In this document: positions 27,653-37,816 of the stretch, piece by piece
Numbering within the stretch: position 1 is the first letter of the stretch
How the letters are laid out: each line of letters starts with the position of its first letter
Assembly: GCF_030145185.1 (NCBI RefSeq)
Contig: NZ_JAQYWB010000031.1
Coordinates: forward strand, 1 to 64,000
From: Desulfoluna sp.
GTDB lineage: Bacteria; Desulfobacterota; Desulfobacteria; Desulfobacterales; Desulfolunaceae
DNA length: 64,000 nucleotides
Reading direction: 5' to 3'
Notes under the pieces: generated by a model
The model's input: the letters and a program-made list of their open reading frames with translations, nothing else
The model's database searches: none
Told to the model about the DNA's origin: nothing
Translations under genes and position numbers: made by a program

Positions 27653-28510
27653 TTATTCGGCAGGCTCCCGGCTTCGCAAGAGCCCCTGGTCTTCTAACAA
27701 CCCGGGCCACTGAATGGCCCACCCCTGCTGATGTGTGACATGATCTACGATAACCGGAGACACAGCTGACAGCGAGGTCATATGAGAGGCAAAAGAGGAA
27801 TAAACCCTTTCTGGGATGACCCGATCCCCTTTGCCGATAAAATGGTGCTGGGGGATATGCGCCAGCTTCCCAGCCAAATCGGCCGGATTCAAGGAGGCAG
27901 AGAGCGGGGTCAAGCCATGAAGATGACAAAATGCCTCGGTATCGAGATTGCCAGCCACCGTCACCAACCTGTCAATATCATTTCGCCTTGCGCTCAGCAG
28001 CGCGGCCACAGCGCCCCCCCCGGAAAAACCGATCAGCTCAAGACGATCATACCCCCCCCGCCCTTTCAAGGTATCCAAAGCACGATCCATCTCGGCGATC
28101 ACCGCCTCTGAAAAGGGGTGCGTCGACCAGTACCGTGGGTGACAACTCCCCGTCTGCAGATACTGACATGGCCGGGCCAGATAGGCTTTATCAAGGGTGG
28201 GATCTGCAAGCATCAAATTCAGAGCGGTGGGGTTCACCGGAGACGGGTGAGCGGAAAGCCGGCGACGGGTACGCCAGGCCAGGCCGTCGCCTTCGATATA
28301 GACGCGCAGCACGTCGGAGTGCGGCTGCGGCGGCATCAGACTGGCCAGCGTAAAGAGGTCACCGGCGACACGCCGAATCTCCAGCCCGGAGGACTCTCCG
28401 CGCTGCTGGAGGTCGGCAAAGGTCAGCTGGTGCGGAACCGTCGCACAACCGCTCATCACAAGGGCCAAAAAGCCCATCCATGCACCCAACCCCTTGCGCC
28501 TCACTCTCAA
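27653..28510 (-). CDS. Alpha/beta-hydrolase-fold lipoprotein
   Basis: A 285-residue predicted lipoprotein: signal sequence with lipobox VMSGC (Cys at about 22). The body has a nucleophile elbow GFSGGG (about 165) and a late histidine (VDHVTHQQGW), consistent with a Ser-Asp-His esterase/lipase-like enzyme. The start is a TTG at 28510, supported by GGGAGGG six bases upstream; no ATG is better placed. Substrate unknown. A MITE lies directly behind it. Confidence 0.85.
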   Translation of the reverse strand: MRVRRKGLGAWMGFLALVMSGCATVPHQLTFADLQQRGESSGLEIRRVAGDLFTLASLMPPQPHSDVLRVYIEGDGLAWRTRRRLSAHPSPVNPTALNLMLADPTLDKAYLARPCQYLQTGSCHPRYWSTHPFSEAVIAEMDRALDTLKGRGGYDRLELIGFSGGGAVAALLSARRNDIDRLVTVAGNLDTEAFCHLHGLTPLSASLNPADLAGKLAHIPQHHFIGKGDRVIPERVYSSFASHMTSLSAVSPVIVDHVTHQQGWAIQWPGLLEDQGLLRSREPAE

Positions 28511-28540
28511 TGCCCACCCTCCCTGTGATTTATCGTATAA

Positions 28541-28580
28541 ACAACCCTACCCCGTCATAAACGAGGCATGGCTGTTTTTT
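28541..28580 (+). repeat. Hairpin repeat family E (degenerate copy)
   Basis: CCCCGTCATAAACGAGGCATGG followed by CTGTTTTTT. Related to the hairpins at 32707-32741 and 37337-37375. One copy lies downstream of each of the three autotransporter genes. Confidence 0.55.
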
Positions 28581-28835
28581 CCAGTTTTTTCCAAAAAAAT
28601 TCGGTAACTATTTCTCCAGGCAAGGACGGCTACCACTCCCCGTGATGGGCACGGCATTACCTTTGCCCATCCTGATACCGCTGCAATGCCAACGGTGTGG
28701 CTGGCGTGAGCGCCAGCCATGTCCATGTTTTGGGGCCACAGATACCAGGGGAAACCCGTGGCGGAGGATAAGGTGTAATCAGATATCTTTATGACCCAAA
28801 TGCGGATGTGCTTTGCCCCGACAAGGGGACAAAGC

Positions 28836-28890
28836 ACATTCGCAAGCAGCTTTCAAGGTGGCTCACCTTGCCGCCGGAGGCCTGCTTTTT
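28836..28890 (-). repeat. Dispersed repeat family A
   Basis: On the minus strand it begins GGCCTCCGGCGGCAAGGTG 10 bases after the stop of autotransporter 1. The same placement and orientation are seen behind autotransporter 3. Confidence 0.8.
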
Positions 28891-28899
28891 CCTTATCGT

Positions 28900-31800
28900 T
28901 TAAAATTCAAACCGCACCTTGCCGCTGATGCTGTGGGCAACAAAATCTTCGCGACCGGTATAATCAAAGCCAAGACGCAGGCTCACGGCGCTCTCCTCGA
29001 CGCTGGCCAGGGTAAGGGCCGTGGAGAGTTCCCAGCTGGTCTCGGCCGGATCCGCACCGTGGGCCACAAAACTCGTGTTGCCGCCGACAAATCGGGCCGT
29101 GGTGACCACGCGGTCTCCTTGAAGGTCGTAGCGCATCATGGCGGAGGCTTCCGGGGTCAGAACACCCCAGGATTTCACCCAGCTGCGCTGGACGGTGGCA
29201 CCGCCGCCGACATTCAAGACGGTATAGTCCTGGGAATCAACCTCAAGCGCCCCGCTCTCCTTGCCCCCGGTTTCCGTGTAGTTGTCGTAGTCTTTAATCG
29301 AGTAATCCACCACCAGACGAGGGGTGACCTGCCATCCGGCGGCGCTTAATTTCATCCCCAGGTTGACCATGGCGTTGTAGCTGGTGCTGTCGTAATCACC
29401 GGTAAACACGTTGTCTCCCAGACGCCGGGCGCTGTCCACCTCGCCAACCCCCGCGGAGAGGACCGCTTCACCGAACCATGTTCCCCCATCCACGCTGCTG
29501 TAAAGACTGAACAGGGTGTCGTCCATGTCCATTTCAGAGCTGCCGTCATCGGCGTCCGCGTTGGTTTTGCCCTGGGTAAAGGCGACCCCTAAGGTCAGGG
29601 AACCAACCTGCCGGTCGCAGCCGAGGCTGAGCCCTGTGGTGTCGGCATCAAAGCCAACGACCCCATCCCGCTTGCCCTGGTCGGCGTCGGTGAGGCTGGC
29701 GTTGTACCACAGGCCGCCAGCGGCCGCGATTTCATCGCCACTGTTGAGGCCCATGAGCCCGCCCAGGCGGTTGCCAATATTGGCCTGAGAGCCACTGATG
29801 GTATGATTCATCCCGGTGAGGAAGGCCCCACTGACCTTGGGGGCCCAAGCTTCGGGGTCGGTGCCAAAGACAAAGTCGCTGGGCATGTCGGCAAGGGCAG
29901 CATGAAATGCTTCACCCGCATTACCTGAGATTTCGGCCTCATCAGCGGTCAAGAATTGAACCTTTACAACCAGCTGTTGGTCGTCGATTGATTCCTGGGA
30001 CCAACTCAGAGCCAGAAGGGGTGAGCCCGCAAGCGTCAAATCATCCTGGCGCCACTGGTCGGGATCAAGTTTTGAGGCGCTCAACAAGGCGTACTCTTTG
30101 CTCCCAGCCTGATCAGAGTATTGTTTTTTGTCCGGCACAATCCGAAAAATCGTTCCGGCTTCCAGATTCGCGGTCTCGGTCTGAAAATAAAAGAAATTAT
30201 TTGTCTCAGTCCCCGGGGCGTACGCAAAGGTATCGTCTGCGTCAAACGTCGCCTGCAAGGTTCCTGTGGCGGCGTTGTTCAGGGTATCAACTTCGAGAAA
30301 GCCACTGAGAAGACCGCGGTTGTTGACGATCACGGAGATTTCTGCCTCACTGTCAGAGGGATCGACTCCCACGACCGAGCAATCGCCTGTCACCGATGAA
30401 GTTGCATCGATATTGACGGTCGCGTTCCGCCCAAGATAGATGGCGGCACTGCCCGATTTTTCCGCCACCCCATAATGGGAAAATACCTGAATCCGGCTGC
30501 CATTTTCCAGGTTGATGTTGCAGGTTCCATCATCCATGCCGGCCACGATGCCAAAGGCAGTGGCAGTCTCGGCGGTGGCATCGGCGACAACCGTCGCATG
30601 GTCGAGGTTGAGGGTCGTGGCCCCATGAGAGTCCGTCACGAAAACACCCACCGCTTGTGACATCGATTTCTCTGCAGGGGAAGCCTTCGTCTTCGTTGTC
30701 GTTGCGGTTAACGTTGCCTTGGCAAAAACCCGGACATCAGAATCGACAAGCTCCAAAGTGGGGACATCCCCCTCTGTCTCTCCCCCTAAGTGCTTAAACT
30801 CAATGCCACAGGCTTGAACCTGAGCGCAATCACCCGCCGTGGCCGACGCCATGACATCAATGGAGGAATGTTTCAGAGAAACGGCTGTGTGACTCTCCTT
30901 AAACGCAACAGAGGATGTCGAAACATCTGAAACGAGAGATGTCACCGAAGGCCCTTCCGTATCCAGCAGCAGCCCATGGACATCGACATGCGCGTGGGCC
31001 TCCCCTTCCGACCCCGCCTGTACCCTGGCGGTGGCATCGGCCGTCATCGTCACCGAGGCATCGGTAAGTTGAAGGGTGGCACGATCATAATCCACCGCAC
31101 CCACCCCCAAGGGAATCACTTGATCATTTCCGAATGTGCCCCCCTTAATCTCGGCAAATGCATCTGCCGTACCAATCTGTTCTGCCGTTGCGGTCATGAC
31201 TCCGATCACATCGGCCTGGGTCAGGTCGATGGCCACCTCTTCAACACCTTGCATACCCAACACACTGACAGCGGACAGCGCTACGGCTTTCTCGTCTCCC
31301 CCACGATGTGTTTCTGCCACAGAGGTTGCCGTCACGCTGGAGCCTGAAGTCACCCTTGCGATCCCGTGTTGAGACTTGGAGACCACGCCGCCAGAGGCAA
31401 TGGCGATGTTCCCGCGCGCTTCGCCAGACAGTTCCGATCCGTTGTTCACCAAAATGTGTGCATCAAGGCGCGGGACATACTCAATAAAGGCACCGACAGC
31501 CAGGGCCATTCCCTCTTCAGAGGCCGCCGCCGAGTGGATACTGGAGTGATCGTCAAGAACGACCTCGGCCTCTTCGACCTCACTCATCAGCACGCCTTGA
31601 GCCTGGGCAATGGCCCCCTTTCCGGTTGCAACCTCCGACACCCGAATCTTCGAGGCGTCTGCCAATGAAACCACCCCGTGGGCAGACTCATCGATATAAA
31701 CACCCAAGGCCTGACCAAATACCTTTGAAATTGTCCCCTTCGAAACCTCGGTCCCCCCTGCCACCTCAAGGGTAGAGCCATTCGTCATGGTCAGCTGCGC

Positions 31801-32346
31801 AGTATTCTTTTCGGTAACCCCCGACATCATAAGGCCGACAGCCTTTCCATTTTTTGAGGTGGCCTTGAGCGCAGCCCCATCCATCGTGACATGGGCGCTG
31901 TCAGTGTGGGCTATCTTTACAGCGATTGCCGTGGCGCCACTGACGGCATCGACACCCACAGAGGCATTCTTTTGCATCACCACCCGGTGGTCACGGGTAG
32001 GCTCCCCTTCTTCACCATCCAGAATGATCCCATACACCTCATCAACAGACGGCTCCCCTTGGGCCATCGAAATTTTTGCACCATCAGCCAGGACAACCGT
32101 CCCGCCATACCCCAGCCTCACGGCGGCATCGCCCCCCTTGACATTCAGCGCGGCCTCTTTTTCCAATTGAACGGTAAGATCTCCCAGATCGGGATGATTC
32201 ACCGCCTCGACATGATCCGTGCCGGTGATCGTGAGGGTGTCCCCGGAGACCGTGTCAGCCCACGTCCAGACCGGAAACCCGGCTGTGGCACACCAAAAAG
32301 CGACCAGAAGCCGAAGAGAAACAAAATCAAAACGGGTTTTACTCAT
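28900..32346 (-). CDS. Autotransporter with beta-barrel domain (1 of 3)
   Basis: A 1148-residue type Va secreted protein. A signal peptide (about 1-30) is followed by a passenger of ~800 residues built from short beta-helix-like repeats rich in Ala, Thr, Val and Asp (patterns such as VTMTADATARV and GAALKATSKNGKAVG). The C-terminal ~285 residues form the outer-membrane barrel and end in VRFEF, with the terminal Phe expected for BAM recognition. The barrel is almost identical to those of the two neighbouring autotransporters, while the passenger is clearly different. The passenger has very few cysteines and no protease triad was recognised. The function is probably adhesion or surface display. 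Confidence 0.93.
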   Translation of the reverse strand: MSKTRFDFVSLRLLVAFWCATAGFPVWTWADTVSGDTLTITGTDHVEAVNHPDLGDLTVQLEKEAALNVKGGDAAVRLGYGGTVVLADGAKISMAQGEPSVDEVYGIILDGEEGEPTRDHRVVMQKNASVGVDAVSGATAIAVKIAHTDSAHVTMDGAALKATSKNGKAVGLMMSGVTEKNTAQLTMTNGSTLEVAGGTEVSKGTISKVFGQALGVYIDESAHGVVSLADASKIRVSEVATGKGAIAQAQGVLMSEVEEAEVVLDDHSSIHSAAASEEGMALAVGAFIEYVPRLDAHILVNNGSELSGEARGNIAIASGGVVSKSQHGIARVTSGSSVTATSVAETHRGGDEKAVALSAVSVLGMQGVEEVAIDLTQADVIGVMTATAEQIGTADAFAEIKGGTFGNDQVIPLGVGAVDYDRATLQLTDASVTMTADATARVQAGSEGEAHAHVDVHGLLLDTEGPSVTSLVSDVSTSSVAFKESHTAVSLKHSSIDVMASATAGDCAQVQACGIEFKHLGGETEGDVPTLELVDSDVRVFAKATLTATTTKTKASPAEKSMSQAVGVFVTDSHGATTLNLDHATVVADATAETATAFGIVAGMDDGTCNINLENGSRIQVFSHYGVAEKSGSAAIYLGRNATVNIDATSSVTGDCSVVGVDPSDSEAEISVIVNNRGLLSGFLEVDTLNNAATGTLQATFDADDTFAYAPGTETNNFFYFQTETANLEAGTIFRIVPDKKQYSDQAGSKEYALLSASKLDPDQWRQDDLTLAGSPLLALSWSQESIDDQQLVVKVQFLTADEAEISGNAGEAFHAALADMPSDFVFGTDPEAWAPKVSGAFLTGMNHTISGSQANIGNRLGGLMGLNSGDEIAAAGGLWYNASLTDADQGKRDGVVGFDADTTGLSLGCDRQVGSLTLGVAFTQGKTNADADDGSSEMDMDDTLFSLYSSVDGGTWFGEAVLSAGVGEVDSARRLGDNVFTGDYDSTSYNAMVNLGMKLSAAGWQVTPRLVVDYSIKDYDNYTETGGKESGALEVDSQDYTVLNVGGGATVQRSWVKSWGVLTPEASAMMRYDLQGDRVVTTARFVGGNTSFVAHGADPAETSWELSTALTLASVEESAVSLRLGFDYTGREDFVAHSISGKVRFEF

Positions 32347-32706
32347 GGTTACGAACCTCCCAGCTCAAAAAATCATTACATTTTAAAATTCGGCTCCACT
32401 GACTTCATTCGAATCAGCCATTTTATGCGCCGTCCTCTGACTGATGACTTTTGTCAGGCCTTAAAACCCTTGTATCGGAACATAGAGCTGAAGAGGATAG
32501 TTAATATTTGGTTAAAATTTAGTTAATAATTCGCCAAAATTTTATTGATACCACTTAAATTAAAGCAACTATTTAAATTCGCAAATGCAGACCAAACAAG
32601 GCATATCAGACAACAGAACAAGATATAGGGTCCTCAAAACAGATTGAATAAAAATCACGGCAGGGTGAAAAATGGAAAGATAAATAGAGCAAAGCACCAA
32701 AAACAA
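32347..32706. other. Upstream region of autotransporter 1
   Basis: AT-rich, especially 32500-32600; it presumably contains the promoter. No gene is seen. Confidence 0.4.
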
Positions 32707-32741
32707 ACACCCATGCGCCGTCATAAACGAGGCATGGGTGT
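32707..32741. repeat. Hairpin repeat family E
   Basis: Perfect 10-bp arms ACACCCATGC (32707-32716) and GCATGGGTGT (32732-32741) around GCCGTCATAAACGAG. It lies about 170 bases beyond the 3' end of autotransporter 2 and may act as its terminator or as a processing hairpin. No strong U-tract follows on either strand. Confidence 0.7.
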
Positions 32742-32908
32742 CTGGTACACCTTTCTTTTTGTTACAATACCACTGAACGTTGCCCTGGCGGACGCTTGGC
32801 ATTTAGCGTCATACCCTCGAAGTGCATTCGCACTCCGTGGATGCATCCGTCTACGCTTGGATCCGCCGCAGCATAGAGCTTTTCAACCAACGTGGCTCCG
32901 CCACCCTG

Positions 32909-35900
32909 CTAAAATTCAAACCGCACCTTGCCGCTGATGCTGTGGGCAGTAAAATCTTCACGGCCGGCATAATCAAAGCCGAGGCGCAGGCTCACGGCGC
33001 TCTCCTCGACGCTGGCCAGGGTAAGGGCCGTGGAGAGTTCCCAGCTGGTCTCGGCCGGATCCGCACCATGGGCCACAAAACTCGCGTTGCCGCCGACAAA
33101 TCGGGCCGTGGTGACCACGCGGTCTCCTTGAAGGTCGTAGCGCATCATGGCGGAGGCTTCCGGTGTCAGCACGCCCCAGGATTTCACCCAGCTGCGCTGG
33201 ACGGTGGCCCCGCCGCCGACATTCAAGACGGTATAGTCCTGGGAATCAACCTCCAGGGCCCCGCTCTCCTTGCCCCCGGTTTCCGTGTAGCTGTCGTAGT
33301 CTTTGATGGAGTAATCCGCCACCAGCCGCGGGGTGATCTGCCATCCGGCGGTATTGAGTTTCATCCCCAGGGTCACCATGGCGTTGTAGCTGGTGCTGTC
33401 GTAATCGGCTGTGAACACTTTGTCCCCTAGGCGTCGGGCGCTGTCCACCTCGCCAAACCCTGCGGAGAGGACCGCTTCGCCGAACCATTTGCCCCCATCC
33501 ACGCTGCTGTAAAGACTGAACAGGGTATCATCCATGTCCATTTCGGAGCTGCCATCATCGGCGTCGGCATTGGTTTTGCCCTGGGTGAAGGCGACCCCGA
33601 GGGTCAGGGGACCGACCTGCCGGTCGCAGCCGAGGCTGAGCCCTGCGGTGTCGGCATCAAAGCCGATAATCCCGTCCCGCTTGCCCTGATCGGCGTCGGT
33701 GAAGCTGGCGTTGTACCACAGGCCGCCAGCGGCCACGAGTTTGTCTCCACTGTTGAGGCCCATGAGCCCGCCCAGACGATTCTCGATGTTGGCTTGAGAG
33801 GCGACGAGGGTATGGGCCATCCCGGTGAGAAAGGCCCCACTGACTTTGGGCGCCCAGGCTTCGGGGTCGGTGCCGAAGACAAAGTCGCTGGGCATGTCGG
33901 CCAGGGCGGCGTTGAACGCTTCGGTTGCATTACCGGAGAGACCGGCCTCGGCAGGTTTTAAAAAATGAATGCGAGCAATCAGCTGGTCGGTGGATTCACC
34001 CGACCAGCTCAATCCCAAAAGCGGAGAGCCTGCCAGCGTCAACGTGGACTGGTCCCACGACGTTCCTGACTCGGGGCCTGTCGCCTCCAAGAGGGCGTAC
34101 TCTATGCTCTGACCCTTATTGGTTTGGTACACACTATTGCTGGGCATAAACCGAAATGTCGTTCCGGCGTCCAGCTTCGCAGCTTTGGTTTTAAAATAAA
34201 ACGTATTCGAGGCCTTGGGGTCATAGAGATACTCAGTGGTAGAATCCAGGGGCACCTGCAAGGTGCCGGTGGCAAAGTTATGCAGGGTGTCCACATCAAG
34301 GCGACCGCTGATAAGGCCACGGTTGTTGACGATCACGGATACGTCTGCCTCACCGTCAGAGGGCGCTTCCCTCATGACCGAACAATCGCCTGTCACCGAT
34401 GAGGTGGCATCGATATTGACCGTTGCGTCTTGATCAAGATACAGAGCCACACTGCTCGAGTTATCATCCTGCCCATAAGAGGAAATGACCTCAACCTGGC
34501 TTCCGTTCTCCAGGTTAATTTGACAAGTTCCGTCCGTCCCCACGACAGCAATACCAAAGGCACGGACGGTGGTTGCGGTGGCCTCCACGACGACCGCCGC
34601 ATGATCGAAATTCAGGGTGGTGACTCCATGAGCACCTATCATCGCAATACCGATGGCTTGTGAAATTGATCCCGCCACAGGTGAAGCAGACTCCTTGGTG
34701 ACTGTTGCGACGGCAGAAACCCGAACGTCCGAATCGACAAGTTCCAAGGTAGGGGCATCGCCCTCCTGCTCGCCACTGAGATTCGTAAGCCCAATGCCTG
34801 TGGCATCGACTGCAGCGCAATGGTCCGCCGTTGCCGAGGCCGAGACATTCACCGTTGAATGAGCCAGAGAAATGGCTGTGTGGCTCACCTTGAGCTCTTT
34901 GAGAGCTTTCGAATCTTCTGAAACGAGCGTCTTCACGTCAGCCGCTACCGGGTCCACCAGCATACCGCAAACACCGACATGCGCCTGGGCCTCCCCTCCT
35001 GAACCGTCCTTTACCCTGGCGGTCGCGTCGGCCGTCATCGTCACCCTGGCATCGGAGAGAGTAATTTTCGCACGATCATAGCCCTTCGCCCCCATGCCGA
35101 CGGGAACGATGCCGAATGCACCCTCACCTGCAATAACAGCGTTTGCATCGCCTCTGAGGGTATTCTCAGCCGTAGCCTTCATGCTACCTGTTATCTCAGC
35201 ATGGGTGATGGTGACGTCCACCTCCTTGACGCCGTCCGTCACCAACACAGCGGCAACGGCCTCGGCCTGGCTCTTATCTTTGGAAATGGCCGTTGCGGTG
35301 ATGTGAGAGCCCGAGGCGACCACAATCTCGCCATCTCGCACCAGTCCCGTTGGATAACCAACGACATTCGTCATCATCGCTCCTCCCACAGCAAACGCTT
35401 TGGAGCCGCGAGCGATCGCATCGACACTGGAACCCTTTTCAATCCGCATGATTGACGCATCATTATTACTGCCAAGGTTGGCAAACTGCACCCCGGCCGC
35501 CAAGACCTTCTGCCCGACCCTGAAGGAGGTGGCATCCGCTGTAATGCTGGCGTCATTTACGGACACCTCCGTTGCCTTGGAGGAATTAAACACGGCCACC
35601 CCCACCGCTTGGGCACCAGCCGCGCCATTCGTCGTGTCCGCCGAATCCCCGCCGCTTACCTCAACAGTCGCCTTGATCGCCGACCCGGACTGACACGCCA
35701 CGGAGACCTGATCACTGTCATCCCCCCACTGACCTTTGCTATGGACTCCCCATGCGTAAATGTCATTCTCCCCATCGTCAGCCACCGAAACATCCGTGGT
35801 GACATGCGCCCCCTTTTGCAAGGTGACGGTAGCCTGATGGATATCATCAAGATAGATACCTGAATGATAAATATTTGTGGGCTTGTCATTGACGATTTTT

Positions 35901-36415
35901 GATGTGACCTCTACCTTCGCTCCATCCATGGAAACCTCGGCACTCTCGGCATGATCAATCCCAATGCCTTTCACCGATACGGAGCGGTCACCATCACCCC
36001 CAACAGCATCCGAGCCATCGAGAGCAACAACGGAGTCCTTATCCATCGCCACCCGGCTGTCATCGGTGACACCGGCTCCCCCACTCAACGCGATTCCATA
36101 GATATCGCCCTTCTCTGAAAGGGCTTCACCGCCGGTGCGGGAAAGACGAGCCCCGGCAGCCATCATCACCGACCCGCCAGAACCCAGGCTCACAGCGGCG
36201 TCCTTTCCCGTCACATTCAGCGCGGCGTCCTTTTCAAATTGTACGATAAGCCCAGGAATCTTCGGCCAATTAACCGCCTCGGTATTATCCGTACCGATAA
36301 TCGGAAGGGTCTCCCTGGGCGCGGGATCCGCCGCCCATGCCGGGGTCACTACTGCGACACACACAAAAGCCGCCAGCAGCCTTAATAATTTGAAATCAAA
36401 ACAAGTTTTCTTCAT
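32909..36415 (-). CDS. Autotransporter with beta-barrel domain (2 of 3)
   Basis: A 1168-residue type Va secreted protein with signal peptide (cleavage near AWAAD, about 28). Its ~830-residue repetitive passenger shares the scaffold order of the other two: an IIGTDNTEAVN opening, runs of SVVALDGSDAVG-type turns, and VTMTADATARV. Sequence differs in most loops. The C-terminal ~290 residues are nearly identical to autotransporter 1, again ending VRFEF. Conservation of the barrel at DNA level is much higher than in the passenger. Probable surface adhesin or antigen; no enzymatic motif seen. Confidence 0.93.
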   Translation of the reverse strand: MKKTCFDFKLLRLLAAFVCVAVVTPAWAADPAPRETLPIIGTDNTEAVNWPKIPGLIVQFEKDAALNVTGKDAAVSLGSGGSVMMAAGARLSRTGGEALSEKGDIYGIALSGGAGVTDDSRVAMDKDSVVALDGSDAVGGDGDRSVSVKGIGIDHAESAEVSMDGAKVEVTSKIVNDKPTNIYHSGIYLDDIHQATVTLQKGAHVTTDVSVADDGENDIYAWGVHSKGQWGDDSDQVSVACQSGSAIKATVEVSGGDSADTTNGAAGAQAVGVAVFNSSKATEVSVNDASITADATSFRVGQKVLAAGVQFANLGSNNDASIMRIEKGSSVDAIARGSKAFAVGGAMMTNVVGYPTGLVRDGEIVVASGSHITATAISKDKSQAEAVAAVLVTDGVKEVDVTITHAEITGSMKATAENTLRGDANAVIAGEGAFGIVPVGMGAKGYDRAKITLSDARVTMTADATARVKDGSGGEAQAHVGVCGMLVDPVAADVKTLVSEDSKALKELKVSHTAISLAHSTVNVSASATADHCAAVDATGIGLTNLSGEQEGDAPTLELVDSDVRVSAVATVTKESASPVAGSISQAIGIAMIGAHGVTTLNFDHAAVVVEATATTVRAFGIAVVGTDGTCQINLENGSQVEVISSYGQDDNSSSVALYLDQDATVNIDATSSVTGDCSVMREAPSDGEADVSVIVNNRGLISGRLDVDTLHNFATGTLQVPLDSTTEYLYDPKASNTFYFKTKAAKLDAGTTFRFMPSNSVYQTNKGQSIEYALLEATGPESGTSWDQSTLTLAGSPLLGLSWSGESTDQLIARIHFLKPAEAGLSGNATEAFNAALADMPSDFVFGTDPEAWAPKVSGAFLTGMAHTLVASQANIENRLGGLMGLNSGDKLVAAGGLWYNASFTDADQGKRDGIIGFDADTAGLSLGCDRQVGPLTLGVAFTQGKTNADADDGSSEMDMDDTLFSLYSSVDGGKWFGEAVLSAGFGEVDSARRLGDKVFTADYDSTSYNAMVTLGMKLNTAGWQITPRLVADYSIKDYDSYTETGGKESGALEVDSQDYTVLNVGGGATVQRSWVKSWGVLTPEASAMMRYDLQGDRVVTTARFVGGNASFVAHGADPAETSWELSTALTLASVEESAVSLRLGFDYAGREDFTAHSISGKVRFEF

Positions 36416-36863
36416 GATTGCATACCTCCCAACGCAATAAACAAAAATTCAAAATGTATACCTTAATTTTTAATTCGCTTAAAAAGTTACCTCGTACGGT
36501 AAAACTTCAAACACAAACAGCACTCATGAGTTACCTTTTCAGCATTACCGTCATGCCAGAACTAAAAACAGATCAAACAAACGGTGAAGTGTATTGAACG
36601 GCCTCGAAACAAACCCTGCGCGCCACACAACCCCGTAACCGACATCTTTAAAAGGTAAAACGTGTCGTCATTCAACGGGCAGCGCTCTAACCAAATCAAA
36701 AGCAGACATCCTCTTTACCGGGCGGACTCTGAAGAATAAGCAAAATCTTATATCGGACTACAAAGCCAAAAAGATTAGTCAATTATTCATTGGATATTTT
36801 ACTGACAATCAGTTGATGTATTTTGAAGTAACATCATTGATTATGGAGGGGTAGGCCAGATAG
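36416..36863. other. Upstream region of autotransporter 2
   Basis: About 450 bases, AT-rich between 36720 and 36850, with no gene. Probable promoter region. Confidence 0.4.
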
Positions 36864-37108
36864 CCCGGATATTTCATAAAAAAACGACCACGTCAAATCA
36901 ATAATAAGTTATTACAATAGGTTACCCCGAAGGATGTAGGCATTTCAAAAATGCAAAATGTAACTTACCTTTTTCTTCTCGCTTTTCTCACCCTTCGGGC
37001 GAGCCGAGTGCAACCATCTTCTGCGTTATCAGAGCTTTGAGGTAAACCACTACATCTGCAGCTCTGATGCCTTGAATATGAGTGCACTCGACTCGTGAAA
37101 TATCCGGG
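36864..37108. mobile_element. 245-bp MITE, family D (copy 3)
   Basis: Ends CCCGGATATTTCATAA (from 36864) and CTCGTGAAATATCCGGG (to 37108), flanked by TAG and ATA. Its length equals that of copies 1 and 2. No coding sequence. Confidence 0.85.
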
Positions 37109-37178
37109 ATAGGTAGAGTATTAAAAATCCGGCCTTGGCCATCGTTTGAGCCACGACCTTGAAAAGAGCCCCGAAATT

Positions 37179-37245
37179 GAGCGCCGCACTCCGGTGCAGC
37201 TTTTTAGTTTGTCGTTATCCATGCCGCACCGGTGTGCGGCACTCC
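37179..37245. repeat. Repeat family C (degenerate inverted repeat)
   Basis: GAGCGCCGCACTCCGGTGC and GCCGCACCGGTGTGCGGC arms with a TTTTTAG loop, as at 7160-7227 and 18450-18517 but with a few mismatches. Confidence 0.75.
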
Positions 37246-37336
37246 AGGGAATAAGGGTGTTCAAGCGGTGATGTGAACACGGCGATAGCCGAAACGATGA
37301 TCAAGGACGACAATCCGCTACCACGTGCTCACCAAA

Positions 37337-37375
37337 CACCAATGCCCCATCATAAACGGGGCATTGGTGTTTTTT
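37337..37375 (+). terminator. Hairpin repeat family E with U-tract
   Basis: Perfect 12-bp arms CACCAATGCCCC (37337-37348) and GGGGCATTGGTG (37358-37369), followed by six T on the plus strand. It has terminator form for plus-strand transcription, although no plus-strand gene lies immediately upstream. On the minus strand it follows autotransporter 3 at about 440 bases. Confidence 0.65.
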
Positions 37376-37389
37376 ACGAGTTTTTTTTG

Positions 37390-37476
37390 TGCCTATTCAG
37401 CTGAACGTTGCCTCCGGCGGCCCTGCCGGGGGCCAAACTTTTGCCTGATTTTATAAAGACGGGTTTAACAAACAGG
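37390..37476 (+). repeat. Dispersed repeat family F
   Basis: CTATTCAGCTGAACG, GCCTCCGGCGGCCCTGCCGG, AAACTTTTGCCTGATTTTAT and GGGTTTAACAAACAGG. The inverted copy at 47873-47956 shares nearly all of it. Confidence 0.7.
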
Positions 37477-37756
37477 CCTTAATACATCTCTCTTTGTTTG
37501 ACCGTTGAAGTCGTGAAAACTCTGGCCACTGGCTCCGTCATCAGCGAATGTGAACACCCTGAAAACCAATCTTCGCAGCCCTCGCAGCTATAGTTATCAC
37601 GTTCATGTCAACCCAGAAATTCCCAGAGAAAAGCCGTCAGCTCACGCACGTACAACGCTCGTTGCTGGCCTTCACTCTCCGGGCGAATGCAGACGCATTT
37701 AGACCCCTCCGGGCGAATGCGTCCGCATTTCAGGCTCAAGACACGCCTCCCGATGC

Positions 37757-37804
37757 GCATTCGCAAACCAGCTTTCAAGGTGGCTCACCTTGCCGCCGGA
37801 GGCT
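37757..37804 (-). repeat. Dispersed repeat family A
   Basis: On the minus strand it begins GCCTCCGGCGGCAAGGTG 13 bases after the stop of autotransporter 3, the same placement as behind autotransporter 1. Confidence 0.8.
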
Positions 37805-37816
37805 GTTTTCATCGTC

